Below are positions 26,808 through 33,899 of a stretch of 33,899 bases of DNA, piece after piece. The notes below the pieces were generated by a model. The model made no database searches and had not been told where the DNA came from. It worked only from the letters and a program-made list of their open reading frames with translations. The stretch is from Candidatus Latescibacterota bacterium. GTDB lineage: Bacteria; Latescibacterota; UBA2968; UBA8231. The DNA is taken from assembly GCA_007571365.1 (NCBI GenBank), contig RKRN01000063.1:1-33899 (forward strand), read 5' to 3'. Both the position numbers and the translations under genes were made by a program. Numbering within the stretch: the stretch's first letter is position 1; the number at the start of each line of letters is the position of its first letter.

Positions 26808-27851
26808 TTACAACACCACCTCGCGGCCCGTACGCGCCGACTCGTAACAGGCATCGACGACCTTTTGCAGGTTGAGTAATTGGCGGGCGTCTTGTAGGTC
26901 CCAAGGGTCGCCGGCGCGGAGTTGGGCGATGAGGGCGGCGTCTTGGGTGTGGACGCTGTGGAACCAGTCGTCGCCATCGAGTTGGGGCGTCTGATCGACG
27001 ATTTGGCCAGCGACATCGACGCTGACCGCCAAGGGTGCGCCGGTCACGGTGGCGCGGGTGGTGGTCAGCTCAAAGCTGTGGAAGTCGGTGCGCTCGCTGC
27101 ACCAATTGCCTTCCAAGGCGTAAAAGGCCCCGTTGTCAAAGCGCACCAAGGCGCTGATGAGGTCTTCGGCGTCGTAGTGTGCGTGGATGGCCCCGGCTAC
27201 TTTGGCCCCGCGCTTGCCGGGAAAGAGTCGCCGCGTGGCCGCGCTGACGGTGAGCGGATTGGGCGAGCCGCCGACCCACATCGCCAAGTCGAGGGTATGG
27301 ACCAAGGTCGAGGCCAAGACGCCGCCGCCGGAGGTGGCGCGGTGATAGTGCGGCCCCCAGACCGGTGGGTCGTGATGGCAGCCCCACGCCTTGGCGAATA
27401 CGGGCGCACCGATAGTGCCGCCTTGGACCAAATCGTGTAAGTACCGCGAACTGGGCATATAGCGCATGTTGGTGCCGAGCTGGACTTGTAGCCCGGTCTG
27501 GGCCGCTTTGGCGAGGACGGCTTCGGCTTGCGCGACATTCATCATAAAGGGCTTTTCGCACAGTACGCAGGCCCCGGCGTCGAGGCTGGCCAACGAGATG
27601 GCTTGGTGCGTGTTGGGCATGGTGGCGACTACGACCAAGTCGAGGTCGCCGGGCGCGAGCAGGTCTTGGTAGTCTTGGGCGGCGCGGGCTTGGGGCCAAA
27701 GCTGGCCGGCGGCGTCCAGCCGCGCTTCGTCGAGGTCGCAGACCGCGGCCACGGTCGCTTGGTCGGCACCGAGTGCCTTAATGCCGGCAAAGTGGACGTT
27801 GGCTTGGGTGCCGCAGCCGATCATCCCGACGCGCACGGCGCGGTCTAGCAT
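26808..27851 (-). CDS. Gfo/Idh/MocA family NAD(P)-dependent oxidoreductase
   Basis: This 347-residue protein has the N-terminal Rossmann motif VGMIGCGTQANVHFAGI (residues 8-24), the VVVATMPNTHQAIS strand near 73-86 and the family hallmark CEKPFMMN with E99-K100-P101, followed by the C-terminal substrate domain (WGCHHDPPVWGPHYHRATSGGG). Members oxidise or reduce sugars, inositols or related cyclic polyols; the substrate is not determined by what I can see. AAAGGAA lies seven bases before ATG 27851. It is divergent from the FAD oxidoreductase at 27956 across 104 bases and likely co-transcribed with the 2OG oxygenase gene that follows. Confidence 0.9.
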   Translation of the reverse strand: MLDRAVRVGMIGCGTQANVHFAGIKALGADQATVAAVCDLDEARLDAAGQLWPQARAAQDYQDLLAPGDLDLVVVATMPNTHQAISLASLDAGACVLCEKPFMMNVAQAEAVLAKAAQTGLQVQLGTNMRYMPSSRYLHDLVQGGTIGAPVFAKAWGCHHDPPVWGPHYHRATSGGGVLASTLVHTLDLAMWVGGSPNPLTVSAATRRLFPGKRGAKVAGAIHAHYDAEDLISALVRFDNGAFYALEGNWCSERTDFHSFELTTTRATVTGAPLAVSVDVAGQIVDQTPQLDGDDWFHSVHTQDAALIAQLRAGDPWDLQDARQLLNLQKVVDACYESARTGREVVL

Positions 27852-27955
27852 GAGTCGTTCCTTTCTCCACTTGGTTTTTCAGCGTATAATGTCCCTGAAT
27901 ACGTAGAGTGAAACACAACCGGCGTCAAGATGCCGGACCAACGCGAGGCTTAGCT

Positions 27956-29206
27956 ATGGCGCGACAGGTAGATGTGCTGGTCATCGGCGGCGGAGTCGTC
28001 GGTATCTGCGCGGCGCACTTTCTCCGCGAGCAGGGCCGCGAAGTTACGGTGGTCGAAAAGGACGTAATCTGTGCGGGGAGTTCCTACGGCAACGCCGGGC
28101 TTATTGTCCCCAGCCACAGCGTACCGCTGGCCGAGCCCGGGGTCATCGCCCAAGGCTTGCGCTGGATGTTCGACCCGGATAGCCCTTTCTACATCAAATG
28201 GCGCTGGGACCGCGCGTTGATGGCGTGGCTGTGGCAGTTCCGCAAGGCCAGCACCATGCGGCGGGTGCGGCAGGCCATGCCGCTGTTGCGCGACATGCAC
28301 TTGGAGAGCTTGCGGCTTTATGAGGTGCTGGCCGCGGAATTGGATTTTGCCTTTGGGCACGAGGGCCGCCTCCTGCTGTGCAAGACCGAGCGGGGACTCG
28401 AAAGCGTCCGCGAAGAGGCCGAGCTAATGCAGGAGATAGGGCTAGAGGTGGAAATGGTCGATCCCCAACAGGCGCAGCAGCACGCCGCGACCGTGGAATT
28501 GGACTGCGTGGGTGGGGCGTTTTACGCACAGGACGCCCGCTTGGACCCGGCGCGGTTGGTGCGTGCCTTGGCGGCGCGCTGCGTCGAGCGCGGAGTACAG
28601 CTCAACGAGAAAACCGAGGTGTTGGGGTTTGGCAAACAGGGGCGTCGCCTACGAGCGGTCGAGACGACGCGCGGGGATTTTGCCGCCGACGAAGTCGTGC
28701 TGTGCAGTGGGGCGTGGTCGCCGGGCGTGGGCCGCCAGTTGGGCCTATCCCTACCAGTGCAGCCAGCCAAGGGCTACAGCGTCACTGTCCACAAGCCGGA
28801 CCCGTGCCCGCCAGTACCGCTGATGTTGGTGGAAGCCCGCGTCGGCACCACGCCGATGGGAGACAAGCTGCGCTTTGCCGGTACGCTCGAACTGGCGGGT
28901 ATGGATATGTCGATCAACCGCCGCCGGGTCGCCGCGATTGTCGATGCGGTGCCGCGCTACGTCCCGGCGTGGACGGCGGATGCGTTGGAGCTAATCGAAG
29001 TGTGGCGGGGCCTGCGGCCCTGTACGCCGGATGGCTTGCCCTTTTTGGGGCGGGCGGGGGCCTACGACAATCTCACGGTAGCGGCCGGACACGCCATGAT
29101 TGGGGTCTCGCTGGGGGCGGTGACCGGGGCGGTGACCGCGCGCGTGGTGCAGGGGGCGGAGCCGGGTTTTGATCTGAGTTTGTGCGCCGTGGACCGGTTT
29201 GGATAG
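27956..29206 (+). CDS. DadA-like FAD-dependent amino-acid oxidoreductase
   Basis: The 416-residue protein starts with the FAD dinucleotide-binding motif VDVLVIGGGVVGICAAHFLREQG and has the DAO-family continuation AGSSYGNAGLIVPSHSVPLAEPGV, close to the pattern of D-amino-acid dehydrogenase DadA and related hydroxyproline oxidases. The C-terminus (GLRPCTPDGLPFLGR...NLTVAAGHAMIGVSLGAVTG) closes the FAD site. It would deaminate an amino acid and pass electrons to the respiratory chain. ATG 27956 is preferred over 27908 because the FAD motif should start within a few residues and GAGG lies just upstream. Nine bases separate its stop from the FGGY kinase start, so the two are co-transcribed. Confidence 0.85.
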   Translation: MARQVDVLVIGGGVVGICAAHFLREQGREVTVVEKDVICAGSSYGNAGLIVPSHSVPLAEPGVIAQGLRWMFDPDSPFYIKWRWDRALMAWLWQFRKASTMRRVRQAMPLLRDMHLESLRLYEVLAAELDFAFGHEGRLLLCKTERGLESVREEAELMQEIGLEVEMVDPQQAQQHAATVELDCVGGAFYAQDARLDPARLVRALAARCVERGVQLNEKTEVLGFGKQGRRLRAVETTRGDFAADEVVLCSGAWSPGVGRQLGLSLPVQPAKGYSVTVHKPDPCPPVPLMLVEARVGTTPMGDKLRFAGTLELAGMDMSINRRRVAAIVDAVPRYVPAWTADALELIEVWRGLRPCTPDGLPFLGRAGAYDNLTVAAGHAMIGVSLGAVTGAVTARVVQGAEPGFDLSLCAVDRFG

Positions 29207-29215
29207 GAGGGACCG

Positions 29216-30694
29216 ATGCGCTGTGCGTTGGGCATTGACTTAGGTACGGGCAGCATCAAGGCCGTCCTCCTCGACGAGGCCGGAGACCTCATCGGCCGAG
29301 GGCAGGCCGAGTATCCGCTCTACAAGCCGCATCCGCGGTGGGTTGAGCAGGACCCGGAGGACTGGTGGCGCGGGCTGTGCGCGTCTGTGCATCAGGCACT
29401 CGCCGCTATCGACCCAGCGCAGGTCGCGTGTGTCGGCCTGTCGGGGCAGATCAACGGCGCGGTATTTGTCGACAGCGCCGTTGCGCCCCTGCAGCGGGTG
29501 CCGATCTGGCTCGACCACCGCTCGCAAGCCGAGTGCGATTGGGCTGAGCAGCGCGCGGGCGACTTGCTGCGGGAGCGGACGCTGATGCGGTTGGGGCCGG
29601 TTAATACACTGGCGAAGGTGCTGTGGGTAAAAGACCATGCCGCAGATGTTTACCAGCAGAGCCGCTGGATTATGCTGCCCAAGGATTGGCTGCGCTATCG
29701 GCTCACCGGGCAGGTGGCGGCCGAGGTGTCGGATGCGTCGGCAACGGCGGCGTTTGACCTTTATGAGCGCCAGTGGTGCGGGGAAATTTTGGCGGCGTTG
29801 GAAGTCGATGTGGGGCTTTTTCCGCCCTTGGCCAATTCACCGGACGTAGTTGGCACCATCACGCAAGCGGCGGCCGCGCAGACCGGGCTAGTGGCGGGTA
29901 CGCCCGTCGTCGCTGGCGGCGGGGACATGCCCTGCATGATCCTCGGTGCTGGCGTGATTGAGCCGGGCATTATCAGCTTGGGGATCGGCACGGCCGCGCA
30001 CGCCACGGCTTTTGCCGAGACGCTGGATGCGCGGGCCTTTGACAAGCTCTGGCCGATGTGCCATCCCATCCCGGGCAAGTACGCTTGGCTGGGTTGCTCG
30101 TTTACCGGCGGGGCTTCGCTCAAGTGGTTTAAGGAGGAATTCGGGGGCAGCTACGAGGCATTAACCGCGGCCGCGGCCGCCGTGCCCGCTGGGGCCGAGG
30201 GCTTGTTTTTCATGCCTTGGCTCGAAGGCCGGGCCACGCCGCGGCCCGACGCTCGCGCTCGCGGCGGCTTTGTCGGGCTGTCGCTGGGGCATACAAAGGG
30301 GCATCTGGTGCGGGCGGTGCTGGAAGGGGTCGTCTTCGATTTGCGGCACTCGCTCGATTGCTTCGCCGCAATCGGCTTGCCCATCGGCGAGTTGCGGATC
30401 GGCGAGGGCGGCTCGCACTCGGCGGTATGGCGGCAAATTCAGGCCGATATTTTGGGACGCGACGTGGTGCGCATTGCCACCGACGATCTGTCGGCGATTG
30501 GGGCGGCGTTGTTGGCGGGTGTTGGCGGCGGCCTCTATGCGGATTTTGCCACTGCCTGCCAGCGCACGGTCAAGTTGGCCGAGACCGTGCGCTGCGACCC
30601 GGAGCGAGTCGAATACTACCAGCGAGCTTTTGAACGCTATCGGCGGCTCTATCCGGCCTTGCGGGACTGGTATAGGAGACAAAAGGCCAGTTGA
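29216..30694 (+). CDS. FGGY-family carbohydrate kinase, xylulokinase-like
   Basis: A 492-residue two-domain sugar kinase. The phosphate-binding motif IDLGTGSIKAVLLD is at residues 6-19, substrate-side motifs are VEQDPEDWW, GLSGQINGAVFVD, PIWLDHRSQ and MLPKDWLRYRLTG, and the C-terminal domain has RIGEGGSHSAVWRQIQADILGRDV. These fit xylulokinase-type FGGY enzymes that phosphorylate a ketose with ATP, although the usual GQMHG is GQINGA here, so another polyol or sugar is possible. GGAGGG precedes ATG 29216. The 3' end (30530-30663) has a degenerate second copy at 32839-32945, with the ATPase/nuclease cassette lying between the two. Confidence 0.85.
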   Translation: MRCALGIDLGTGSIKAVLLDEAGDLIGRGQAEYPLYKPHPRWVEQDPEDWWRGLCASVHQALAAIDPAQVACVGLSGQINGAVFVDSAVAPLQRVPIWLDHRSQAECDWAEQRAGDLLRERTLMRLGPVNTLAKVLWVKDHAADVYQQSRWIMLPKDWLRYRLTGQVAAEVSDASATAAFDLYERQWCGEILAALEVDVGLFPPLANSPDVVGTITQAAAAQTGLVAGTPVVAGGGDMPCMILGAGVIEPGIISLGIGTAAHATAFAETLDARAFDKLWPMCHPIPGKYAWLGCSFTGGASLKWFKEEFGGSYEALTAAAAAVPAGAEGLFFMPWLEGRATPRPDARARGGFVGLSLGHTKGHLVRAVLEGVVFDLRHSLDCFAAIGLPIGELRIGEGGSHSAVWRQIQADILGRDVVRIATDDLSAIGAALLAGVGGGLYADFATACQRTVKLAETVRCDPERVEYYQRAFERYRRLYPALRDWYRRQKAS

Positions 30695-31548
30695 TACCGT
30701 TTGACGAAGCGCACTCTTCGCCTGATGTCGTCCGCGATGCTGATTCATCGGCAGCTCTTCCGCAAAGCGGACCAGTAGATGCACAACAGGATCCGGCACT
30801 GCTGTTATCACAAATCCGCTTCTTCAACGAGTTTCCCATCCCTTCTTGGGGACGCATTCTGTTGGCGAGTATGGCCTTCTATCCGGGTTTCGATGTGACA
30901 AATTCTTCCGCGCTCCGCACCAAGGCCGCCGATATTAAACCGGATACGACCTTATCATCCAACGGCGACAACTTGGGGACCGTGCTGCACGAAATTCTGA
31001 CTCGCTATGACTTCCGGTCGGCGGCAGAGGAGTTGCGCGACTTTCTGCGCGTGGCGTATCCCACCTTCGAGGAAATTCACTGCGATACCACCTATGGAAC
31101 GCCGCCGCAAGTGCTCGTTGGGGTGCGCGAGAAGGGCATGGCTCGCTCGATGAATCTGTGGGAGCTGTCGGACGGTATGCTGCGATTCCTTTGCTTGGCG
31201 ACCGCTTTGTTGAATCCGCAACCTCCGCTGCTAGTAGCGATTGACGAACCAGAACTGGGCTTGCATCCCGGCCTGTTGCCGATTGTGGCCGAGCTGATCA
31301 AGACAGCGGCCGAGCGCACCCAAGTGCTGGTGACGACGCACAGCCCGGACCTGCTCAACTGCTTCGATATAGCCGATGTTGCCGTAATGCCACGCAACTC
31401 AGACGACGCAAGAGTCGCGTGGCATCGTCCGGCGAACCGCAGGACGCTGGTGGAAATGCTCAATAACGTTACGGGCGAAACCTTGGGCGACCTGCATCGC
31501 TCTGGCGAATTGGAGGCCGGCGCTTGTGGAAGGGCAATCGGACGTTAA
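30691..31548 (+). pseudogene. ABC-type (AAA_21/OLD-like) ATPase lacking its Walker A half
   Basis: The frame opens at TTG 30691, overlapping the FGGY kinase stop, and gives up to 285 residues. The C-terminal half of an SMC/RecF/OLD-type ATPase is clear: signature LSDGMLRFL (about 31165-31191), Walker B LLVAIDEPELGLHP (about 31228-31269) and H-loop VLVTTHSPDLL (about 31327-31359). The N-terminal lobe, which should carry Walker A (GxxGxGKS) in roughly the first 40 residues, is missing and there is no room for it before the kinase gene. It therefore cannot bind ATP in the normal way and is probably a remnant, unless another protein supplies the half-site. The end of the frame runs out of register next to the TOPRIM-like ORF. 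Confidence 0.75.
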
Positions 31549-31780
31549 GGCACTGTCGGCATTGTGGAGCGGCTGGAAGCAGCAGCTTGGCAAGAAGGGT
31601 TGGGGCATTCAGCTAATACTCTTGACAACAAATCCAACTACTGCAAAAAAATTGGCTCACGAGCAGCCGAGAAACTGGCAACCTCCAGAAGAGCAGAGTC
31701 AAGACAGGCCGCCGAAGAGAATCGTTGAGGACCTCTTTCAGAGAGAACTCAAGCGGAGATTATACGATCATGAACTATAA
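31526..31780 (+). pseudogene. Short TOPRIM-like fragment following the ATPase
   Basis: An 84-residue frame with GTG start 31526 (GGAGG about nine bases upstream) begins MEGQSDVKALSALW, resembling the first strand of TOPRIM-fold domains (VEGxSDxxAL) as in OLD nucleases or DUF4276 proteins that accompany AAA_21 ATPases. The later TOPRIM DxD motif is not present, so it is truncated. Upstream in the ATPase frame the sequence ends ELEAGACG; a small indel near 31515-31520 would give a continuous ELEALVEGQSD, so ATPase and TOPRIM may once have been one OLD-like protein. It overlaps the next gene by 11 bases. Confidence 0.5.
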
Positions 31781-32699
31781 CACAGAACGGGAACACGACC
31801 GGTGCCTGATTGATTTGGTCAGAACGCTGGACGGAGCGGGTCGGCTCGACATATTCCGAGATGCCTTTCGAATCGAAGAGGCTCTTGGACCATTGGAGGA
31901 GTCGAAGCACAAAAAAGCCTTCGATGTGGAATTGAAATTCGCCGGTCTATCTGTTGCTATTGAAACAAAGGTCCACTCGGATGAGGGCGGAAGATGGTGC
32001 CTGCCGTGGCAAACAGAACGCATCGCCGAGCAGCGCAGCGGAGTGAGGGGACTGAATTTTTTTGTTACCTATGGAAATTCTGAATTCTATACGAAACCCT
32101 ACGAGCCCGGACCCGCATCTCCGGAGTTTCAGCACATTCCGTTGGGGAGGATGAGCCATCTAGTCGAATCGTCTCTAGCGGCTCTTCCGCAGATCGGACA
32201 GAATACCGAGCCAGTTGAGTGGCTGCGGCTCATGAAGATTGAAAAGGAGAAACGCGAGAAGGCTCAGGAACTCCTGCATTCGTTCGCACAGTTCCGGACG
32301 CGTTATCTCGAGGTTCATGGCGAGAATGACTTTCCAAGAGGCCGCGTCGCGTTTTCCGCCCCCGAATTGGCTTTTCCCGTCTTTTCGAAACTGGTGGAGC
32401 ATTGGGACAGGTCGGAGTATGTCGCTAAATTCGGACGGCTCGCGATCTATCCCGTTCGCCGATTTTCTCCGGTTGTGGACTCCATTCTCAATTTCTGGGG
32501 AATGTGGCGAGAAGGTACGGGGTCGGCACTAACCCCGGATCTCGTTGGGCCTGAACGAGCTCTATACCTTGAAGTCAACGAGGACTTTAATCTGAATCTG
32601 AAGAGCACCACTCCGCTAGACGCGGAACAGCAAGAAGCGACTTGGAGCCGCCTGTGCCGTGCTGATTGGCCTTTGGGTGTGCAAGGGGGGCCGCCGTGA
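31770..32699 (+). CDS. Putative PD-(D/E)XK-like nuclease, probably frameshifted near its 3' end
   Basis: From ATG 31770 (GGAG about 12 bases upstream) the frame gives 309 residues. FDVELKFAGLSVAIETKVHS places D52, E65 and K67 in the D...ExK order of PD-(D/E)XK nucleases, with an N-terminal helix (REHDRCLIDLVRTL) as in several restriction-like enzymes. This is motif reading, not a family match. The annotated end ...GVQGGPP follows a run of six G at 32684-32689. Reading with five G continues RRDYKQQVWVLYEVDF... to a stop at 32836-32838, giving about 355 residues with better protein character, so the gene is probably frameshifted or the run is a sequencing error. With the two ORFs before it, it forms a likely defence cassette. 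Confidence 0.55.
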   Translation: MNYNTEREHDRCLIDLVRTLDGAGRLDIFRDAFRIEEALGPLEESKHKKAFDVELKFAGLSVAIETKVHSDEGGRWCLPWQTERIAEQRSGVRGLNFFVTYGNSEFYTKPYEPGPASPEFQHIPLGRMSHLVESSLAALPQIGQNTEPVEWLRLMKIEKEKREKAQELLHSFAQFRTRYLEVHGENDFPRGRVAFSAPELAFPVFSKLVEHWDRSEYVAKFGRLAIYPVRRFSPVVDSILNFWGMWREGTGSALTPDLVGPERALYLEVNEDFNLNLKSTTPLDAEQQEATWSRLCRADWPLGVQGGPP

Positions 32700-32838
32700 T
32701 TACAAGCAGCAGGTTTGGGTGTTATACGAGGTAGATTTCGGGTTTCTGGCAAATGTAGAAGACCTGCCCAAGGTGGTGAGCAATCTCGGTCGCACGGTTG
32801 AAGCTGTTTTTGGTGCGCTGAACGGCGATCGTGGATGA

Positions 32839-32945
32839 CCGGCGGACTCTACGCGGATTTTGGCACGGCCTAATTGGCCGAGACCGTGCGCTGCAACCGA
32901 GCGCAGGCCGAATACTACCGGCCGGGTGCTCTATTCGGCCTTATG
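32839..32945 (+). pseudogene. Degenerate copy of the FGGY kinase 3' end
   Basis: Read in one frame this gives TGGLYADFGTA, a stop, then LAETVRCNRAQAEYYRP and ALFGL, matching the kinase C-terminus (GGLYADFATACQ...LAETVRCDPERVEYYQR...RLYPAL) with two internal deletions. A 21-base identical block lies at 32874-32894 here and 30575-30595 in the intact gene. It begins immediately after the likely true stop of the nuclease cassette. It is a fragment, not a functional gene. Confidence 0.8.
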
Positions 32946-32979
32946 ATCCTATTCAATAAACGGCCCTTCCGCCTACAAG

Positions 32980-33121
32980 TGCTTGCGGACCCATTGTCGG
33001 AGTGAACTTTAACCACTAAATGTTGATCCATGTCGTACATGTGCATGCGGCCGGCGTGATTGTCGTAGTGCTTGGCTAGGGGCATGGCGATGGGGATTTG
33101 CTCAATGTGGGCGATTTTCAT
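32980..33121 (-). pseudogene. 5' fragment of an enolase-superfamily (MR/MLE) gene
   Basis: Starting at ATG 33121 on the minus strand, the sequence reads MKIAHIEQIPIAMPL...HMYDMDQHLVVKVHSDNG, a typical mandelate racemase/muconate lactonizing enzyme N-terminal domain start. After about 43 residues the similarity stops. A shift of frame there reads RQWVRKHL and a stop at about 32986, which could be the far C-terminus of the same type of protein, meaning an almost complete internal deletion; that second part is tentative. It is distinct from the intact enolase at 5856. Confidence 0.65.
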
Positions 33122-33179
33122 CTGAAGCTCTGGTGGGAAAATTATCCGGCGTTGGGGGCTGGTTTGGGGAGTGGGCGAG

Positions 33180-33821
33180 CTATAATGAAGACCTATTCTG
33201 CCACGCAAGCGGACAAGCCAAGTCTTTCCCGTTGGATAATTGCACTGGATTGGGTAATTGGCTATCGGCCAAATGGCTTTTTTTGATGGTGCGGTGGGCA
33301 TGGCAGGCTTGTATTAACGCTTTGGCCCGGCTGTTAGGCGGGATAAGCACATGAACCTGCTTGTCAGGATAAAGACGCCTGACCGCTTTAATGCCCGGAA
33401 CCATATCGCTATCACCTGTTATCAAGACAGCAGTCTCGTATTCATCTTTTACGGCTAATTCGAGTAACTTAATAGCAATGTTGACGTCTGTCTGCTTTTC
33501 TTCATACGTCCAATAAGTTCGCTTACATATCGCCCGGCATCGTTTTTTTAGCTTATAGAATTTTCCTACTTCTACCGACACGCCGCGATTGCGCTGCGCC
33601 TGAATATATGTCCGATGCCTCTTGACCTTTGAGCGAGACCAATCAGTGTACGCAGTGAAATAGATTATTTGCTCAATGCGTTGAGAGCTATAGAAACACT
33701 CGGCTAAGCGACGCAGATCCAACCAGCGATACTGGCGAAACGCACCGCGTACAGGTAAGGAGTGGTAGAGGTTAAAGCCATCAATAAAAAAGACAACTCG
33801 GCTTTTGGAATTATTTGACAT
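33180..33821 (-). CDS. NYN-domain (LabA/DUF88) putative RNase
   Basis: The 213-residue protein is a PIN-like NYN-domain nuclease. Acidic active-site motifs are visible: VVFFIDGFNLYHSL (D14, N17), EEKQTDVNIAIKLL (D112) and VLITGDSDMVPGIKAV (D137, D139). These proteins are thought to cleave RNA with metal ions; several occur in defence or toxin-like settings. MSNNSK at 33821 is preferred to the longer frame from 33884, whose extra residues would be encoded by the terminator hairpin. The gene is visibly more AT-rich than the metabolic genes in the window, suggesting separate acquisition. It is transcribed towards the gene-fragment zone and has no partner within the window. Confidence 0.8.
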   Translation of the reverse strand: MSNNSKSRVVFFIDGFNLYHSLPVRGAFRQYRWLDLRRLAECFYSSQRIEQIIYFTAYTDWSRSKVKRHRTYIQAQRNRGVSVEVGKFYKLKKRCRAICKRTYWTYEEKQTDVNIAIKLLELAVKDEYETAVLITGDSDMVPGIKAVRRLYPDKQVHVLIPPNSRAKALIQACHAHRTIKKSHLADSQLPNPVQLSNGKDLACPLAWQNRSSL

Positions 33822-33833
33822 AAAATCTCGGAC

Positions 33834-33872
33834 AAAAAAACCCCCGCTCCGGCTACACCGGGGTGGCGGGGG
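33834..33872 (-). terminator. Intrinsic terminator on the minus strand
   Basis: CCCCCGC (33841-33847) pairs with GCGGGGG (33866-33872), with an inner CCGG-ctaca-CCGG arm. Reading on the minus strand this GC-rich stem is followed by seven T (33840-33834). It would end a transcript entering from beyond the right edge and insulate the NYN gene, which then needs its own promoter between about 33822 and 33834 or reads through. Confidence 0.75.
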
Positions 33873-33874
33873 GG

Positions 33875-33897
33875 CTTGGGGCACCTATGTCCCCAAG
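33875..33897. repeat. Second hairpin beside the terminator
   Basis: CTTGGGG (33875-33881) and CCCCAAG (33891-33897) form a 7-bp stem around a nine-base loop. On the minus strand it precedes the terminator stem. It may be part of the same 3' untranslated structure of a gene outside the window. Confidence 0.5.
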
Positions 33898-33899
33898 GG

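Noticed and set aside
27528..27848. Plus-strand frames opposite the Gfo/Idh/MocA gene
   Set aside because: They are antisense to a protein with clear Rossmann and EKP motifs.
30691..32945. Insertion sequence or transposon carrying the cassette
   Set aside because: No transposase, integrase or terminal inverted repeats are visible; the only flanking similarity is the kinase 3' end duplication, which is reported as a finding instead.

Overview
The window looks like high-GC chromosomal DNA from an uncultured environmental bacterium. The gene mix (multi-domain polysaccharide-lyase-like protein, enolase-superfamily dehydratase, Gfo/Idh/MocA and 2OG-Fe(II) oxygenases, carbohydrate ABC importer, beta-propeller proteins) is what I associate with Poribacteria/Latescibacterota-like lineages. 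That placement is an impression from gene content; there is no rRNA or phylogenetic marker to confirm it.

Region 1 (1-13.8 kb) is a carbohydrate-catabolism neighbourhood: the tail of an unknown CDS (1-45), a 676-base non-coding stretch with hairpins, a large heparinase/alginate-lyase-like protein fused to an FG-GAP/PQQ-like propeller (722-4315), a convergent GH32/43-like propeller protein, a galactonate-dehydratase-like enolase, an exported DOMON/CBM9-like plus PKD protein, an ABC sugar importer (binding protein and two permeases, no ATPase), an orphan Phd/YefM antitoxin and a two-lobed acetyl-xylan-esterase-like hydrolase. Together they could release, import and dehydrate an acidic or acetylated sugar.

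Region 2 (13.9-25.8 kb) is a BREX type 3-like phage-defence operon, all on +: BrxF, BrxC/PglY, an AlbA_2 (Schlafen-type) plus GHKL-ATPase regulator, the PglX-type methyltransferase, PglZ and a BrxA-like protein. The BrxHII helicase expected between PglX and PglZ in canonical type 3 loci is absent; that slot is a 273-base gap with what look like two gene relics.

Region 3 (25.8-30.7 kb) returns to metabolism: a Gfo/Idh/MocA oxidoreductase and a 2OG-Fe(II) oxygenase on -, divergent from a DadA-like FAD oxidoreductase and an FGGY (xylulokinase-like) kinase on +.

Region 4 (30.7-33.9 kb) is a scrambled accessory zone. A three-ORF cassette (ABC-type ATPase without its Walker A half, a short TOPRIM-like ORF, a PD-(D/E)XK-like nuclease with a probable frameshift in a G6 run) starts at the stop codon of the FGGY kinase and ends exactly where a decayed copy of that kinase's own 3' end begins. 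Next come the 5' fragment of an enolase-superfamily gene and an AT-richer NYN-domain nuclease gene preceded by an intrinsic terminator. The most interesting signals are the helicase-less BREX-3 variant and the nuclease/ATPase cassette bracketed by kinase 3' ends.
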